Positions 23,401 to 30,875 of a stretch of DNA of 33,621 nucleotides are shown piece after piece. The stretch lies in assembly GCA_029260055.1 (NCBI GenBank), contig JAJDDX010000492.1:1-33621 (forward strand). The letters run 5' to 3'. The position numbers and the translations under genes are program-made. The stretch comes from Phycisphaerae bacterium. GTDB lineage: Bacteria > Planctomycetota > Phycisphaerae > UBA1845. A model generated the notes under the pieces. It was not told the DNA's origin and did no database searches. It worked only from the letters and a program-made list of their open reading frames with translations. How positions within the stretch are numbered: the stretch's first letter is position 1; each line of letters opens with the position of its first letter.

Positions 23401-24798
23401 CTAGTACACCTTCGCAGAGTACTTGCGCATCGCATCGGCAACCAGATAGAACGACCCCGTAATGCAGATCAGATCTTCGCGGGAAATCGCAGCCTCGGCA
23501 ATCCGCAGGGCTTCATCGAGGTTCTCGGCCACTTGAACCATCTTGCCCGAATACTCGCTGTAGGCGGCGGCGAGTTCCGCGGGCTCGGCGGACCGAGGCG
23601 AACCGGTGGTCGTGAAGATGATCTTGTCGGCCCCGAGCTGAAGTCGCTTCAGAATGCCCGGGATGTCCTTGTCCTTGTGGCACGCGAAGATCACGATCAT
23701 CGAGTCGTACGAGATGTTCTGGCCAATCGCCCGCATGAGTGCGTCGATGCTCGCCCCGTTGTGGGCGCCGTCCACCAGCACGCGCGGCTGTTCGTTGATC
23801 AGGTGCATGCGGCCCGGAAGCTTCACGGTCGAAAGTCCCACCATCGCCTTCTGGTCGTCGATGGCGAATCCCCGAGTCTTCAGCACATCCAGCATCGTAA
23901 GCGCCAACCCGCAGTTGGCCGCCTGGTGCTCGCCGTGAAGCGGCACGTGAAGGTGCTCAAACCGGCTGTTCGGCGTCGTCAGGCAAATCCGGGCGTGTCG
24001 ACCGACGGCTCGCGAAAACTCGAACCGATAGCTGAAGTTCACGTCTTCATCCGAGAAGCGAAGCTCCGCGCCGGCCTCTTCAGCCGATTGGCGCAGCGCC
24101 TCACGCACGTCAGGGACTTGCGGCGCGCTGACGGCCGGAATGCCCTTCTTAATGATCCCGGCCTTCTCCCGCGCAATCGCCGTGAGCGTGTTGCCGAGTT
24201 GTTCCGTGTGGTCGTAGCTGACGCTGGTGATACCCACTACGTCAGGCTGAATCACGTTCGTGGAGTCGAGTCGGCCGCCCAATCCCGTCTCCACCACGGC
24301 AATGTCGACCTCCTCGTCGGCGAAATACTGGAACGCAGCCGCAGTCAGCACCTCGAAGTAGGTCGGCTTCGGTACGCGAGCTTTGGTGGCAATTCCGGCG
24401 ACCTTAGCCACCGCCTTGGTGAAGGTCGACTCCGGAATCATCACATCGTCCACCACGATGCGCTCGCGAATGCTCAACAGATGCGGCGACGTGTAGAGGC
24501 CGACCCTCAGTCCGCAAGCGCGCAACATCGCCGACACCATCGCCGCCGTACTGCCTTTGCCCTTCGTGCCCGCGATGTGGACGGACTTGAAAGTCTTCTG
24601 CGGTTTGCCCAACGCCGTGAGCAGCCGAGTCGTCCGCGCCAACCCGAAGTTGTTCGCGTTATACTGCGAACGCGGCGCGCGCTCATAGTTCGTTAGAGAG
24701 TTTAAATAATTAACCGCAGAACGAAAAGTCCGGAAGGCAGTAGTCGGCTTCTTTGTCGTCGAACTCCGTCTTGGTTTATCGAGCGTAGCCTTAGTCAT
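23401..24798 (-). CDS. folC: Folylpolyglutamate synthase / dihydrofolate synthase
   Basis: 465 residues, Mur-ligase family, cytoplasmic. P-loop GTKGKGST (77-84), then YTSPHLLSIRERI, the omega-loop/metal region VVETGLGGRLDSTNVI, SVSYDHTEQLGNTL, and the C-terminal domain with VDGAHNGAS. It adds glutamate to dihydropteroate and/or folates using ATP. Bifunctional action is typical of the bacterial enzyme and assumed here. An N-terminal basic tail (KATLDKPRRSSTTKKP) is longer than usual. ATG 24798 has no SD; instead a promoter places the predicted transcript start almost at the ATG. Confidence 0.94.
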   Translation of the reverse strand: MTKATLDKPRRSSTTKKPTTAFRTFRSAVNYLNSLTNYERAPRSQYNANNFGLARTTRLLTALGKPQKTFKSVHIAGTKGKGSTAAMVSAMLRACGLRVGLYTSPHLLSIRERIVVDDVMIPESTFTKAVAKVAGIATKARVPKPTYFEVLTAAAFQYFADEEVDIAVVETGLGGRLDSTNVIQPDVVGITSVSYDHTEQLGNTLTAIAREKAGIIKKGIPAVSAPQVPDVREALRQSAEEAGAELRFSDEDVNFSYRFEFSRAVGRHARICLTTPNSRFEHLHVPLHGEHQAANCGLALTMLDVLKTRGFAIDDQKAMVGLSTVKLPGRMHLINEQPRVLVDGAHNGASIDALMRAIGQNISYDSMIVIFACHKDKDIPGILKRLQLGADKIIFTTTGSPRSAEPAELAAAYSEYSGKMVQVAENLDEALRIAEAAISREDLICITGSFYLVADAMRKYSAKVY

Positions 24799-24805
24799 GG
24801 GCGAG

Positions 24806-24834
24806 ATTGTACTGGGGGATTACAAATTCGTCAA
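24806..24834 (-). promoter_or_regulatory. folC promoter, leaderless type
   Basis: Minus strand: -35 TTGACG (24829-24834), 17-nt spacer, -10 TACAAT (24806-24811), then 7 nt to ATG 24798. Transcription would begin at or next to the ATG, so the mRNA would have no leader. Confidence 0.75.
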
Positions 24835-25103
24835 CGCGGAATAACCCGCACAAATCATACAAACAGCGTCCCGAAGCCATCTGGTGCAACTGGCGTAAAC
24901 CTATTCTTTACATAATCTTACATCAACTTCTGGAGCGGTCGCCAGGGCACCGCGAGCCCGCCGTGGACCGGACTTCCGTATGACAACTAGTACGGCATTC
25001 GCCGCTCGAAGGTGCGATATTCCCGTCGATTCGTGTCAACGCTTCGGTTATCGGACGTTAGCGTCACTCCCCGGCAGCCAGACTCGGCCAAAGGGCCCCT
25101 CAG

Positions 25104-25131
25104 GCGACAGAGCCGGCGCCCCCGATAGAAT
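25104..25131 (+). promoter_or_regulatory. aroB promoter, leaderless type
   Basis: -10 TAGAAT (25126-25131) ends 6 nt before ATG 25138. A partial -35 GCGACA (25104-25109) lies 16 nt upstream. GGTGA before the ATG could alternatively act as a poorly spaced SD. Confidence 0.5.
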
Positions 25132-25137
25132 GGTGAG

Positions 25138-26235
25138 ATGCACGAGCTTCAAATCGACTTCGGTGAACACGCCACCCAAGTGCGCATCGGTCCGGGGAGC
25201 CTGGCCGAGGTCGGTGATGCGCTGACGGGGACCATGGCCGGCGGTCCGAACTCGCGGGTCCTCCTCGTCACTGACGAGACGGTCGGCGAACTCTATGCCG
25301 CGCGCGTGTACGAATCGGTCCGCGAAGCCGGGTTCACCGCGGCTGAGCACCGGATCACCGCGGGCGAAGCGTCCAAGAGCATGGCCACGCTCGGCGACCT
25401 CTACGGCGCGGCCGCACAACTCGAGCTGGATCGCGGCGGCCTCATGCTCGCCCTCGGCGGCGGTGTCGTCAGCGATGTGACGGGCCTGGCGGCCGCTACC
25501 TGGATGCGGGGCGTCCGATTCGCGATCTGCCCGACCACCCTGGAAGCGGATGTGGATGCCGCCATCGGCGGAAAAACGGGGATCAACATTCCAAGCGGCA
25601 AGAACCTCGTCGGCGCGTTCCATCAGCCGGCGCTCGTACTCATCGACCCGCAGTGCCTCGCCACGCTTCCCATGCGCGACATCTCTGCCGGCATGGCGGA
25701 GTCTATCAAGCACGGCCTCTTGTCAGCGGATGACTTCCTTCCATGGCATGAGGCACACGCCGAGGCGATTCTGGCGCGCGAAAACGAGACAATGACGGAA
25801 CTCGTCGTCCGCAACGTGCGGGTCAAGGCTGGCGTCGTGGCCGCCGACGCACGAGAGCAGGCCGACCGGCGCATCATGCTCAATCTGGGGCACACGATCG
25901 GGCACGCCATCGAGACCTGCGCGGATTACGAACTCAGGCACGGGGAATGCGTGGCGTTGGGGCTGTTGGCGGCATGTCGCATCTCGCAAGCGTTGGGGCT
26001 GCTCGACCCGTCGGTCGCAAACCGCACCGAGATGCTGGTCGATCGGTTCAACCTACCCATGAAGCTGCCGCGGGCGATCGAAAGCGAGCGGATTCTTACC
26101 ACCATGCGTCTGGACAAGAAGGCTCGGGACGGACACGTCCGTTTCGTGCTCCTGGAAGGCATCGGCCGGCCCGTCGTGCGCGATGACGTGCCCGAGACGC
26201 TCGTCGGCGAGGTCTACGAATCGCTGCTGGAGTAG
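25138..26235 (+). CDS. aroB: 3-dehydroquinate synthase
   Basis: 365 residues. Second step of the shikimate pathway: converts DAHP to 3-dehydroquinate with NAD+ and a divalent metal. NAD-binding GGGVVSD (about 107-113), the block CPTTLEADVDAAIGGKTGIN (131-150; most homologs read TTLLAQVDASIGGKTG), metal ligand Glu188 in MAESIKHG, and the metal His residues in NLGHTIGHAIE. Full length for the family. It ends 10 nt from the convergent maf gene. Start at ATG 25138, with a -10 box very close upstream. Confidence 0.96.
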   Translation: MHELQIDFGEHATQVRIGPGSLAEVGDALTGTMAGGPNSRVLLVTDETVGELYAARVYESVREAGFTAAEHRITAGEASKSMATLGDLYGAAAQLELDRGGLMLALGGGVVSDVTGLAAATWMRGVRFAICPTTLEADVDAAIGGKTGINIPSGKNLVGAFHQPALVLIDPQCLATLPMRDISAGMAESIKHGLLSADDFLPWHEAHAEAILARENETMTELVVRNVRVKAGVVAADAREQADRRIMLNLGHTIGHAIETCADYELRHGECVALGLLAACRISQALGLLDPSVANRTEMLVDRFNLPMKLPRAIESERILTTMRLDKKARDGHVRFVLLEGIGRPVVRDDVPETLVGEVYESLLE

Positions 26236-26245
26236 GCCACCGGCG

Positions 26246-26869
26246 TTACTCGCGTGGGGCCGGCTCGATCCCCCAGTCGGCGAGCATCGCGCAGACCAGT
26301 TCCATCGGAAACCCGACGACGTTCGTGAAGCTGCCCTCGATGCGCTCGACGAAGGCATCGCCGTAGTCTTGGATGCCGTAGGCACCCGCCTTGCCCGCCC
26401 ATGCGCCGGTATCGAGGTAGGTCTCGACCTCTTCGTCCGTCAGTGGCCGCATGATGACGGCTGTGGTGTCGTGACGAATGAGGCGCCGTCCGGTCTTCGC
26501 ATCGAGCAGCGCGACGGCCGAGACCACATCGTGCGTCGTGCCGGCGAGTGCCTTGATGGTGTCGCCTGCGTGGTCCCGATCGGCCGGCTTGCCGAACAGG
26601 CGACTCCCAAGTGCCACGACGGTGTCTCCGCCGATGACCGTGCCGCCCTCCAGTGTGTCAGCCACGCTCTTGGCCTTGAAGTGAGCAAGCGCCTCGGCGA
26701 GTTGAGCCGGGCTGAGTCCGTCACCGAGGCATTCGGGTTCGTCGATCGGTGACACGATGACGCGCACATCGAACCCGTACTGCTGCATGAGTTCGTGGCG
26801 GCGCGGACTCGCTGATGCCAGGATCAAAGGCCCGTGCACAGGTATGTCATTCGAATCGGGTTGGATCAT
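26246..26869 (-). CDS. maf: Maf-family nucleoside triphosphate pyrophosphatase
   Basis: 207 residues. Maf signatures: LASASPRRHELM (17-28, substrate-binding SxSxRR), VSPIDE, VIGGDTVVALG (catalytic Asp) and GAYGIQDYG. It hydrolyses non-canonical or modified NTPs (such as dTTP/UTP or m7GTP) to the monophosphate and is linked to septum control in some bacteria. The subtype is not settled here. A short N-terminal extension (MIQPDSNDIPVHG) precedes the core. A TACAAT lies 8 nt before the ATG and no SD is seen. It follows the GT-C gene by 67 nt on the same strand, so it may be both read through and separately expressed. Confidence 0.93.
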   Translation of the reverse strand: MIQPDSNDIPVHGPLILASASPRRHELMQQYGFDVRVIVSPIDEPECLGDGLSPAQLAEALAHFKAKSVADTLEGGTVIGGDTVVALGSRLFGKPADRDHAGDTIKALAGTTHDVVSAVALLDAKTGRRLIRHDTTAVIMRPLTDEEVETYLDTGAWAGKAGAYGIQDYGDAFVERIEGSFTNVVGFPMELVCAMLADWGIEPAPRE

Positions 26870-26877
26870 ATGCTGTT

Positions 26878-26883
26878 ATTGTA
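26878..26883 (-). promoter_or_regulatory. maf -10 box close to the ATG
   Basis: TACAAT on the minus strand, 8 nt upstream of ATG 26869. No good -35 at 16-18 nt. Suggests a leaderless message. Confidence 0.45.
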
Positions 26884-26936
26884 GTCTCAACCGGCGGGTT
26901 TGGCGACGACAAGCCGCACCTCGCCGGCCTCGCCGA

Positions 26937-28619
26937 TCACCGCACACCAGAGTCAGTCCTCTTCAACACGATGAGCCTCGGGCTGATCTTGCCGGGTCTC
27001 GGCGCGCCTATGCTGGCAATCGTCAGCCAGGAAGGGGTCGCGCCGAGGTAACGAGCCTGGAACGTGGCGGCCGGGCGATAGCCGAGCTTTCCCTGCATCA
27101 GGTCCTTCATGCAAGCCCGCTGCTCGGCACCGAAGTCCTCGAAGTTGTAGCTTGTCAGCATGAGGTACTCCGGCTGCGGACGCTCGAACGACTCGTGCCG
27201 CATCGCGACCGGATAGGTGGCATAGCCCATTTCGACGACGCGCGGTAGATATTGTGCTTTGAGCGGCGTTCGGTCGTCCATCGGAAAGGCACCGATACTC
27301 GACGGCGGTTCGACGTTCTCGGTGAACCACGCCTCCGCCGCATAGCGCGAATCCTGCACCATATCGAGATCGACACCGACGGCGTAACCCAGCGACAGCG
27401 CACCGACCAGCACGGGCACACCGAGTCGCAGGACCGGCGGCAGTTGACGGGCACGCCACAGGTCAGCCGCCGCAACGCCGAGGAGGATGCTAATCAGGGC
27501 TAACGGCGGGAACAGAAACCGCGAGTAGACGAAGTCAATCCGAACGATGACGATCAGGTAGTAGCTTACAGCGGGCACGAGCATCATGACGGCGAGCCAC
27601 GATCGCCTTCGGATGGTGTGCCATATTGCCACCGCCATCGCGCCAAGCATGGGCCAGCCCACGGCACCGGCGGCGTAAACGACGGTCGCCCACGCAAGCA
27701 AGAGCTGATTGCCATAGCGATGCTGCTTGGCGTGAAGCGTATCCCCCGAGGCGTCCAGCCAGTACCGCATTCGGGTCAAGAACGCATCCGAATCGTGAAA
27801 AACGCCGTTCAGGTAGAGATAGGGGAGGGCGAATGCAGCCAAGCCGATCAGCCATTTTGGCCGCAAAAGGGCGATCGCAGCCTTGTGCGCCATCGGCTGA
27901 TCGACAGGCAGGCGCCGGGCCTCCGCGATCAGGAGCACTAGAGCCATGCCGGGAAAGGCGCCGGCGACGGCGTCTTTCGTGCTGATAGCCGCGGCCCCAA
28001 ACAGACCCAAAAGCAGGCAGCCGCGCCAGTGCCCGGCACGCGCGACGCGGGCGAAGAAGTAGAGACTCCAGGCAAACCAACAAACCGACGGCACGTCGAC
28101 GTTGCCGAGGTGCGCGAAGTAGACAAAGGCCGCACCGATCAACAACGTCACCGCCGACACGCCGGCGGCAATCGGGTCACCGGTCAGCAGTCGGGCTGCG
28201 CAGTACACTCCGAGCCCAGCCGCGATGGCCATCGCGACGGAGACCCCGCGTGCGATCAGGGCAAGCAGGCCGATTTTCGGCGGGTGGGGCGGCTGAAGGA
28301 TCGGCACCGGGCTCTCTGGATCGAACCGGCACTCGCCCGCTCGCTCCCAACTGCCTAGAACCGGCTCGTATGCGGCACGCAAGACGAGATAGTGAAGCGG
28401 CGGATACCGACCCTTCCACGCATCGGGCCAGCTATGGACGGCCCCGATCGTACGATTGGCGGCGATCGTGTCCTGGCTCCACGACACCATGCCGGGAAGT
28501 CCCCAACGCAGCCCCGGCAGGTACAACATGCATCCCAGCACGATGATCGCGAGGGGCCACGCTAGCCTGTTCGGGCGGGTGGTCGCAGTTTCGTGAGATG
28601 GGCCGTTGTCCGGTGTCAT
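26937..28619 (-). CDS. GT-C membrane glycosyltransferase (ArnT/PMT-like)
   Basis: 560 residues with about ten or more hydrophobic helices (LAWPLAIIVLGCMLYLPGL, IGLLALIARGVSVAMAIAAG, WLIGLAAFALPYLYL, others to about 420) and a soluble C-terminal domain of about 140 residues. The first outside loop holds WSQDTIAANRT, where GT-C enzymes place the catalytic Asp, followed by GRYPPLHYLVLRA typical of the PMT_2/ArnT superfamily. Such enzymes transfer a sugar from a polyprenyl-phosphate donor to a lipid or protein on the outer face of the inner membrane. Donor and acceptor are unknown. It starts 4 nt after the M19 gene stop, so the two are surely co-transcribed. Confidence 0.85.
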   Translation of the reverse strand: MTPDNGPSHETATTRPNRLAWPLAIIVLGCMLYLPGLRWGLPGMVSWSQDTIAANRTIGAVHSWPDAWKGRYPPLHYLVLRAAYEPVLGSWERAGECRFDPESPVPILQPPHPPKIGLLALIARGVSVAMAIAAGLGVYCAARLLTGDPIAAGVSAVTLLIGAAFVYFAHLGNVDVPSVCWFAWSLYFFARVARAGHWRGCLLLGLFGAAAISTKDAVAGAFPGMALVLLIAEARRLPVDQPMAHKAAIALLRPKWLIGLAAFALPYLYLNGVFHDSDAFLTRMRYWLDASGDTLHAKQHRYGNQLLLAWATVVYAAGAVGWPMLGAMAVAIWHTIRRRSWLAVMMLVPAVSYYLIVIVRIDFVYSRFLFPPLALISILLGVAAADLWRARQLPPVLRLGVPVLVGALSLGYAVGVDLDMVQDSRYAAEAWFTENVEPPSSIGAFPMDDRTPLKAQYLPRVVEMGYATYPVAMRHESFERPQPEYLMLTSYNFEDFGAEQRACMKDLMQGKLGYRPAATFQARYLGATPSWLTIASIGAPRPGKISPRLIVLKRTDSGVR

Positions 28620-28623
28620 CGGA

Positions 28624-29730
28624 TCAAGTGTCGTCGTGATCGTCCGCGATCCGCCGGCACTCGTCCATCACGCGCAGGACGTTCGCTCCGAGCACGGGCG
28701 TAAGATCGGCCTCGCTGAGCCCACGCCGCAACAGCTCCGCGGTGAGGTTAGGGAGTTTCGAGCAGTCCTCCATGTCCTCAGGGAGCTGCGGTACGCCGTC
28801 GAAATCCGAGCCGATGCCGACATGATCCGGTCCGACCAGACGAATCGCGTGCTCAACGTGGTCGGCCAGCACGCTAAGCGGCGTCACGTGGTCGGTCAGC
28901 GGCCCACCCTGCAGACCCGCGTCGAACCAGCGCTGCACGTCCTTCCACGGAATCTTCGGAAAGGTCGAATCGATGAAACTGGCTGCGAAGTTGATCTGGA
29001 TGACGCCGCCCGCCTCCGCGATCGCCCTCATCAGCTCGTCGCTTAGGTTTCGAAGATGCGGAGCGACGGTTCGGCACGACGAATGCGTCGCGATGACCGG
29101 CGCACTGGAGGTTTCGAGCACGTCCCGCACGGTCTGGTCGGACGAGTGGGACACATCCACCATCACGCCGAGCCGATTGAGTTCGTGGATGACCTCCTTG
29201 CCGAAGTCCGACAGTCCACCGTGGCGCGGCTCGAGCGACTTCTCGATGCCGGAGGAGTCGGCCCAATTCGTGTGGAAAGCGTGGGTCAGCGTGAGATAGG
29301 TCGCACCGAGCCGGTGAAACTCGCGCAGCACGTCGAGCGAATCGTCGATCAGATAGCCGCCTTCAATGGCCACCAGGATGGCGAATCGACCCTCGGCAGC
29401 AGCAGCGCGGATTTCGTCCGCGGTCCGCACGATCGCGAGCCGCTCCGGAAAGGCCTCGCCGAGTTCGTGAATCAGCTCGATCTGGCGTCTGGCAGCCGCC
29501 GGCCCCTCACCGAGCGAGGTAGGGCCTTTTGCCCACACGGCGAAGAACGCGGCGTCGACGCCTCCTTCCATGAGGCGCGGCAAGTCGACATGCCCGGCGT
29601 CGTGCCTGGCCGCGAAGTCCCAGTTCGGGTCGAGGAGACGTTGGGTCGTGTCGCAATGGGTGTCGATCACGAGCGTTCGCCGATGGAGGTCGCTCGCCCT
29701 TTTCAGATGGGAATCGTCCTGTGCGCTCAT
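28624..29730 (-). CDS. Membrane dipeptidase-type peptidase (M19, renal dipeptidase family)
   Basis: 368 residues from ATG 29730 (MSAQDDSHLKRA). Zinc-enzyme signatures of peptidase M19: VIDTHCDT (HxD), the bridging Glu in LVAIEGG, VDVSHSSD, IATHSSCRTVAPHLRNLSDE and GIGSDFDG. It hydrolyses dipeptides, including D-residue or dehydro forms; no signal peptide, so cytoplasmic. It could recycle peptide fragments, but the substrate is unknown. First gene of an M19-GT-C pair. TACAAT lies 7 nt before the ATG with no SD, again a leaderless layout. The frame opens earlier (29778), but that would include the -10 box. Confidence 0.93.
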   Translation of the reverse strand: MSAQDDSHLKRASDLHRRTLVIDTHCDTTQRLLDPNWDFAARHDAGHVDLPRLMEGGVDAAFFAVWAKGPTSLGEGPAAARRQIELIHELGEAFPERLAIVRTADEIRAAAAEGRFAILVAIEGGYLIDDSLDVLREFHRLGATYLTLTHAFHTNWADSSGIEKSLEPRHGGLSDFGKEVIHELNRLGVMVDVSHSSDQTVRDVLETSSAPVIATHSSCRTVAPHLRNLSDELMRAIAEAGGVIQINFAASFIDSTFPKIPWKDVQRWFDAGLQGGPLTDHVTPLSVLADHVEHAIRLVGPDHVGIGSDFDGVPQLPEDMEDCSKLPNLTAELLRRGLSEADLTPVLGANVLRVMDECRRIADDHDDT

Positions 29731-30327
29731 GCGCCGGATTGTACCAAGCTCTTCTTCGCTCGCACGCGCGGCACGCACGACCTTACGGACGGCGTTAGCG
29801 ACGCTGATACTCGGGGCGTCCGCGATTCCAATACTGCCGCGTCACCGCCTGCTCGGACCCGCGCATCAGTGTGATGAGTCGCGTACCGGCGGCGCGCCAA
29901 GATGCGAGATTGCCAGAGCGCTCGCCTATGCCGCCACACCGCGCTTTCCAGCATGCCCAAGGCGGTGCGTTGGGCGCCCGGGCGTAACGCGGCCCGCTCG
30001 TGACCGCAGCGCGGCCCCGTGTGAGGCACCGGAATCGGGCGGAACTCGCTCGTTCGGCATTTGTGGCATCGCGTTTTTCGGCTGCGATGGAGGCATGTGG
30101 ATTCCGCTTTCGCCTGTATCAGCCCTACCTTGATTATGGGACGCATGCGACGGCGTGCGAAACCGCCTCAGCCGCCCGCGCGAGCCCGATAATTTGCCAA
30201 AGGTTCGTCCGAAAACTGCTCGATACTCAGGAGGAAATAGTACGCAAGCAAATGGCAGAGGGGCTCCGCTCGTGGACGTGCGGACCGGGGGCATCCTCTG
30301 ACTTCTAGACGAAAAGGAGCTACGGTG
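29731..30327. other. Gene-poor region upstream of the lipoprotein operon
   Basis: About 600 nt. The M19 -10 box is at the left edge. Open frames here lack family resemblance, signal peptides or start signals, and none is called. The AT-richer part near 30110-30250 probably carries the lipoprotein operon promoter, but no good -35/-10 pair could be fixed. Confidence 0.5.
29738..29743 (-). promoter_or_regulatory. M19 gene -10 box close to the ATG
   Basis: TACAAT on the minus strand, 7 nt upstream of ATG 29730; -35 not convincing. Same arrangement as folC and maf. Confidence 0.5.
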
Positions 30328-30855
30328 ATGTTCGCAAGGTACCGTACAAGCATCCTCTTGTGCGGCCTGCTGGTGATAGCCACGGGCTGTAACGAGAAGA
30401 TCAAGACGACCACGCAGATGCAGCACGAGAACATGGACGAGGCCAAGGAGCTGCACGGCGCCCACCTCGATCAGATGGCCGACAACGGCATGATTCACAA
30501 CATGTCGGTGGTGGACTTCCATTTCGTGCCGCACACCGCGGAACTGAGCGGGACCGGCGTGACGCGGCTCGACCGCTTGGCTCCCTACCTCGAAACGTAC
30601 GGCGGCACCGTGCGTTACGAAACCTACCTGGGCGACGAGGCCTTGGTCGGGAAGCGAATGTTGCACGTGCGCGAGTATCTCGCGCTCGCCGGATGCGACA
30701 TGCAGCGGGTGAAGGTCGAGCGCCTGATCTCGGGCGGCCGAAAGATGGCCGCCACCGAGGCGATCGACATCAAGGAAAAAGGCACCGCCATGCCTGACGA
30801 GCAAGGTGGCGACGCCGGAGTAATGCCGACCGGCATGACGCAGACCCAGCCCTAG
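30328..30855 (+). CDS. Lipoprotein with a degenerate OmpA-like domain
   Basis: 175 residues from ATG 30328 (AGGAG 8 nt upstream; GTG 30325 is also possible). Signal peptide ending in the lipobox IATGC (Cys21). After a charged helical stretch (QMQHENMDEAKELHG), residues about 60-145 follow the OmpA C-terminal pattern: VDFHFVPHTAELSGTGVTRL, DRLAPYLETYGG, then MLHVREYLALAGCDMQRVKV. The usual Asp/Arg peptidoglycan-binding pair is not clearly present, so binding is uncertain. It begins a two-gene operon; the TPR lipoprotein follows 20 nt later. Confidence 0.8.
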   Translation: MFARYRTSILLCGLLVIATGCNEKIKTTTQMQHENMDEAKELHGAHLDQMADNGMIHNMSVVDFHFVPHTAELSGTGVTRLDRLAPYLETYGGTVRYETYLGDEALVGKRMLHVREYLALAGCDMQRVKVERLISGGRKMAATEAIDIKEKGTAMPDEQGGDAGVMPTGMTQTQP

Positions 30856-30875
30856 TCATTAGCGTGAGGTTACCC

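Larger units (their letters stand above)
24799..25137. other. Divergent intergenic region folC-aroB
   Basis: About 340 nt, AT-rich at 24840-24930. It holds the folC promoter at one end and the aroB promoter at the other. No gene or RNA is recognised between them. Confidence 0.6.

Noticed and set aside
23533-24696. 387-codon plus-strand frame over folC
   Set aside because: Antisense to folC; no family features.
30000-30308. Possible 102-residue protein before the lipoprotein operon
   Set aside because: No SD at its start, odd composition, no recognisable features; its end merely abuts the real operon start.
29926-30804. 292-codon minus-strand frame opposite the OmpA-like lipoprotein
   Set aside because: The plus-strand gene has an SD, lipobox and domain pattern; this one has none.
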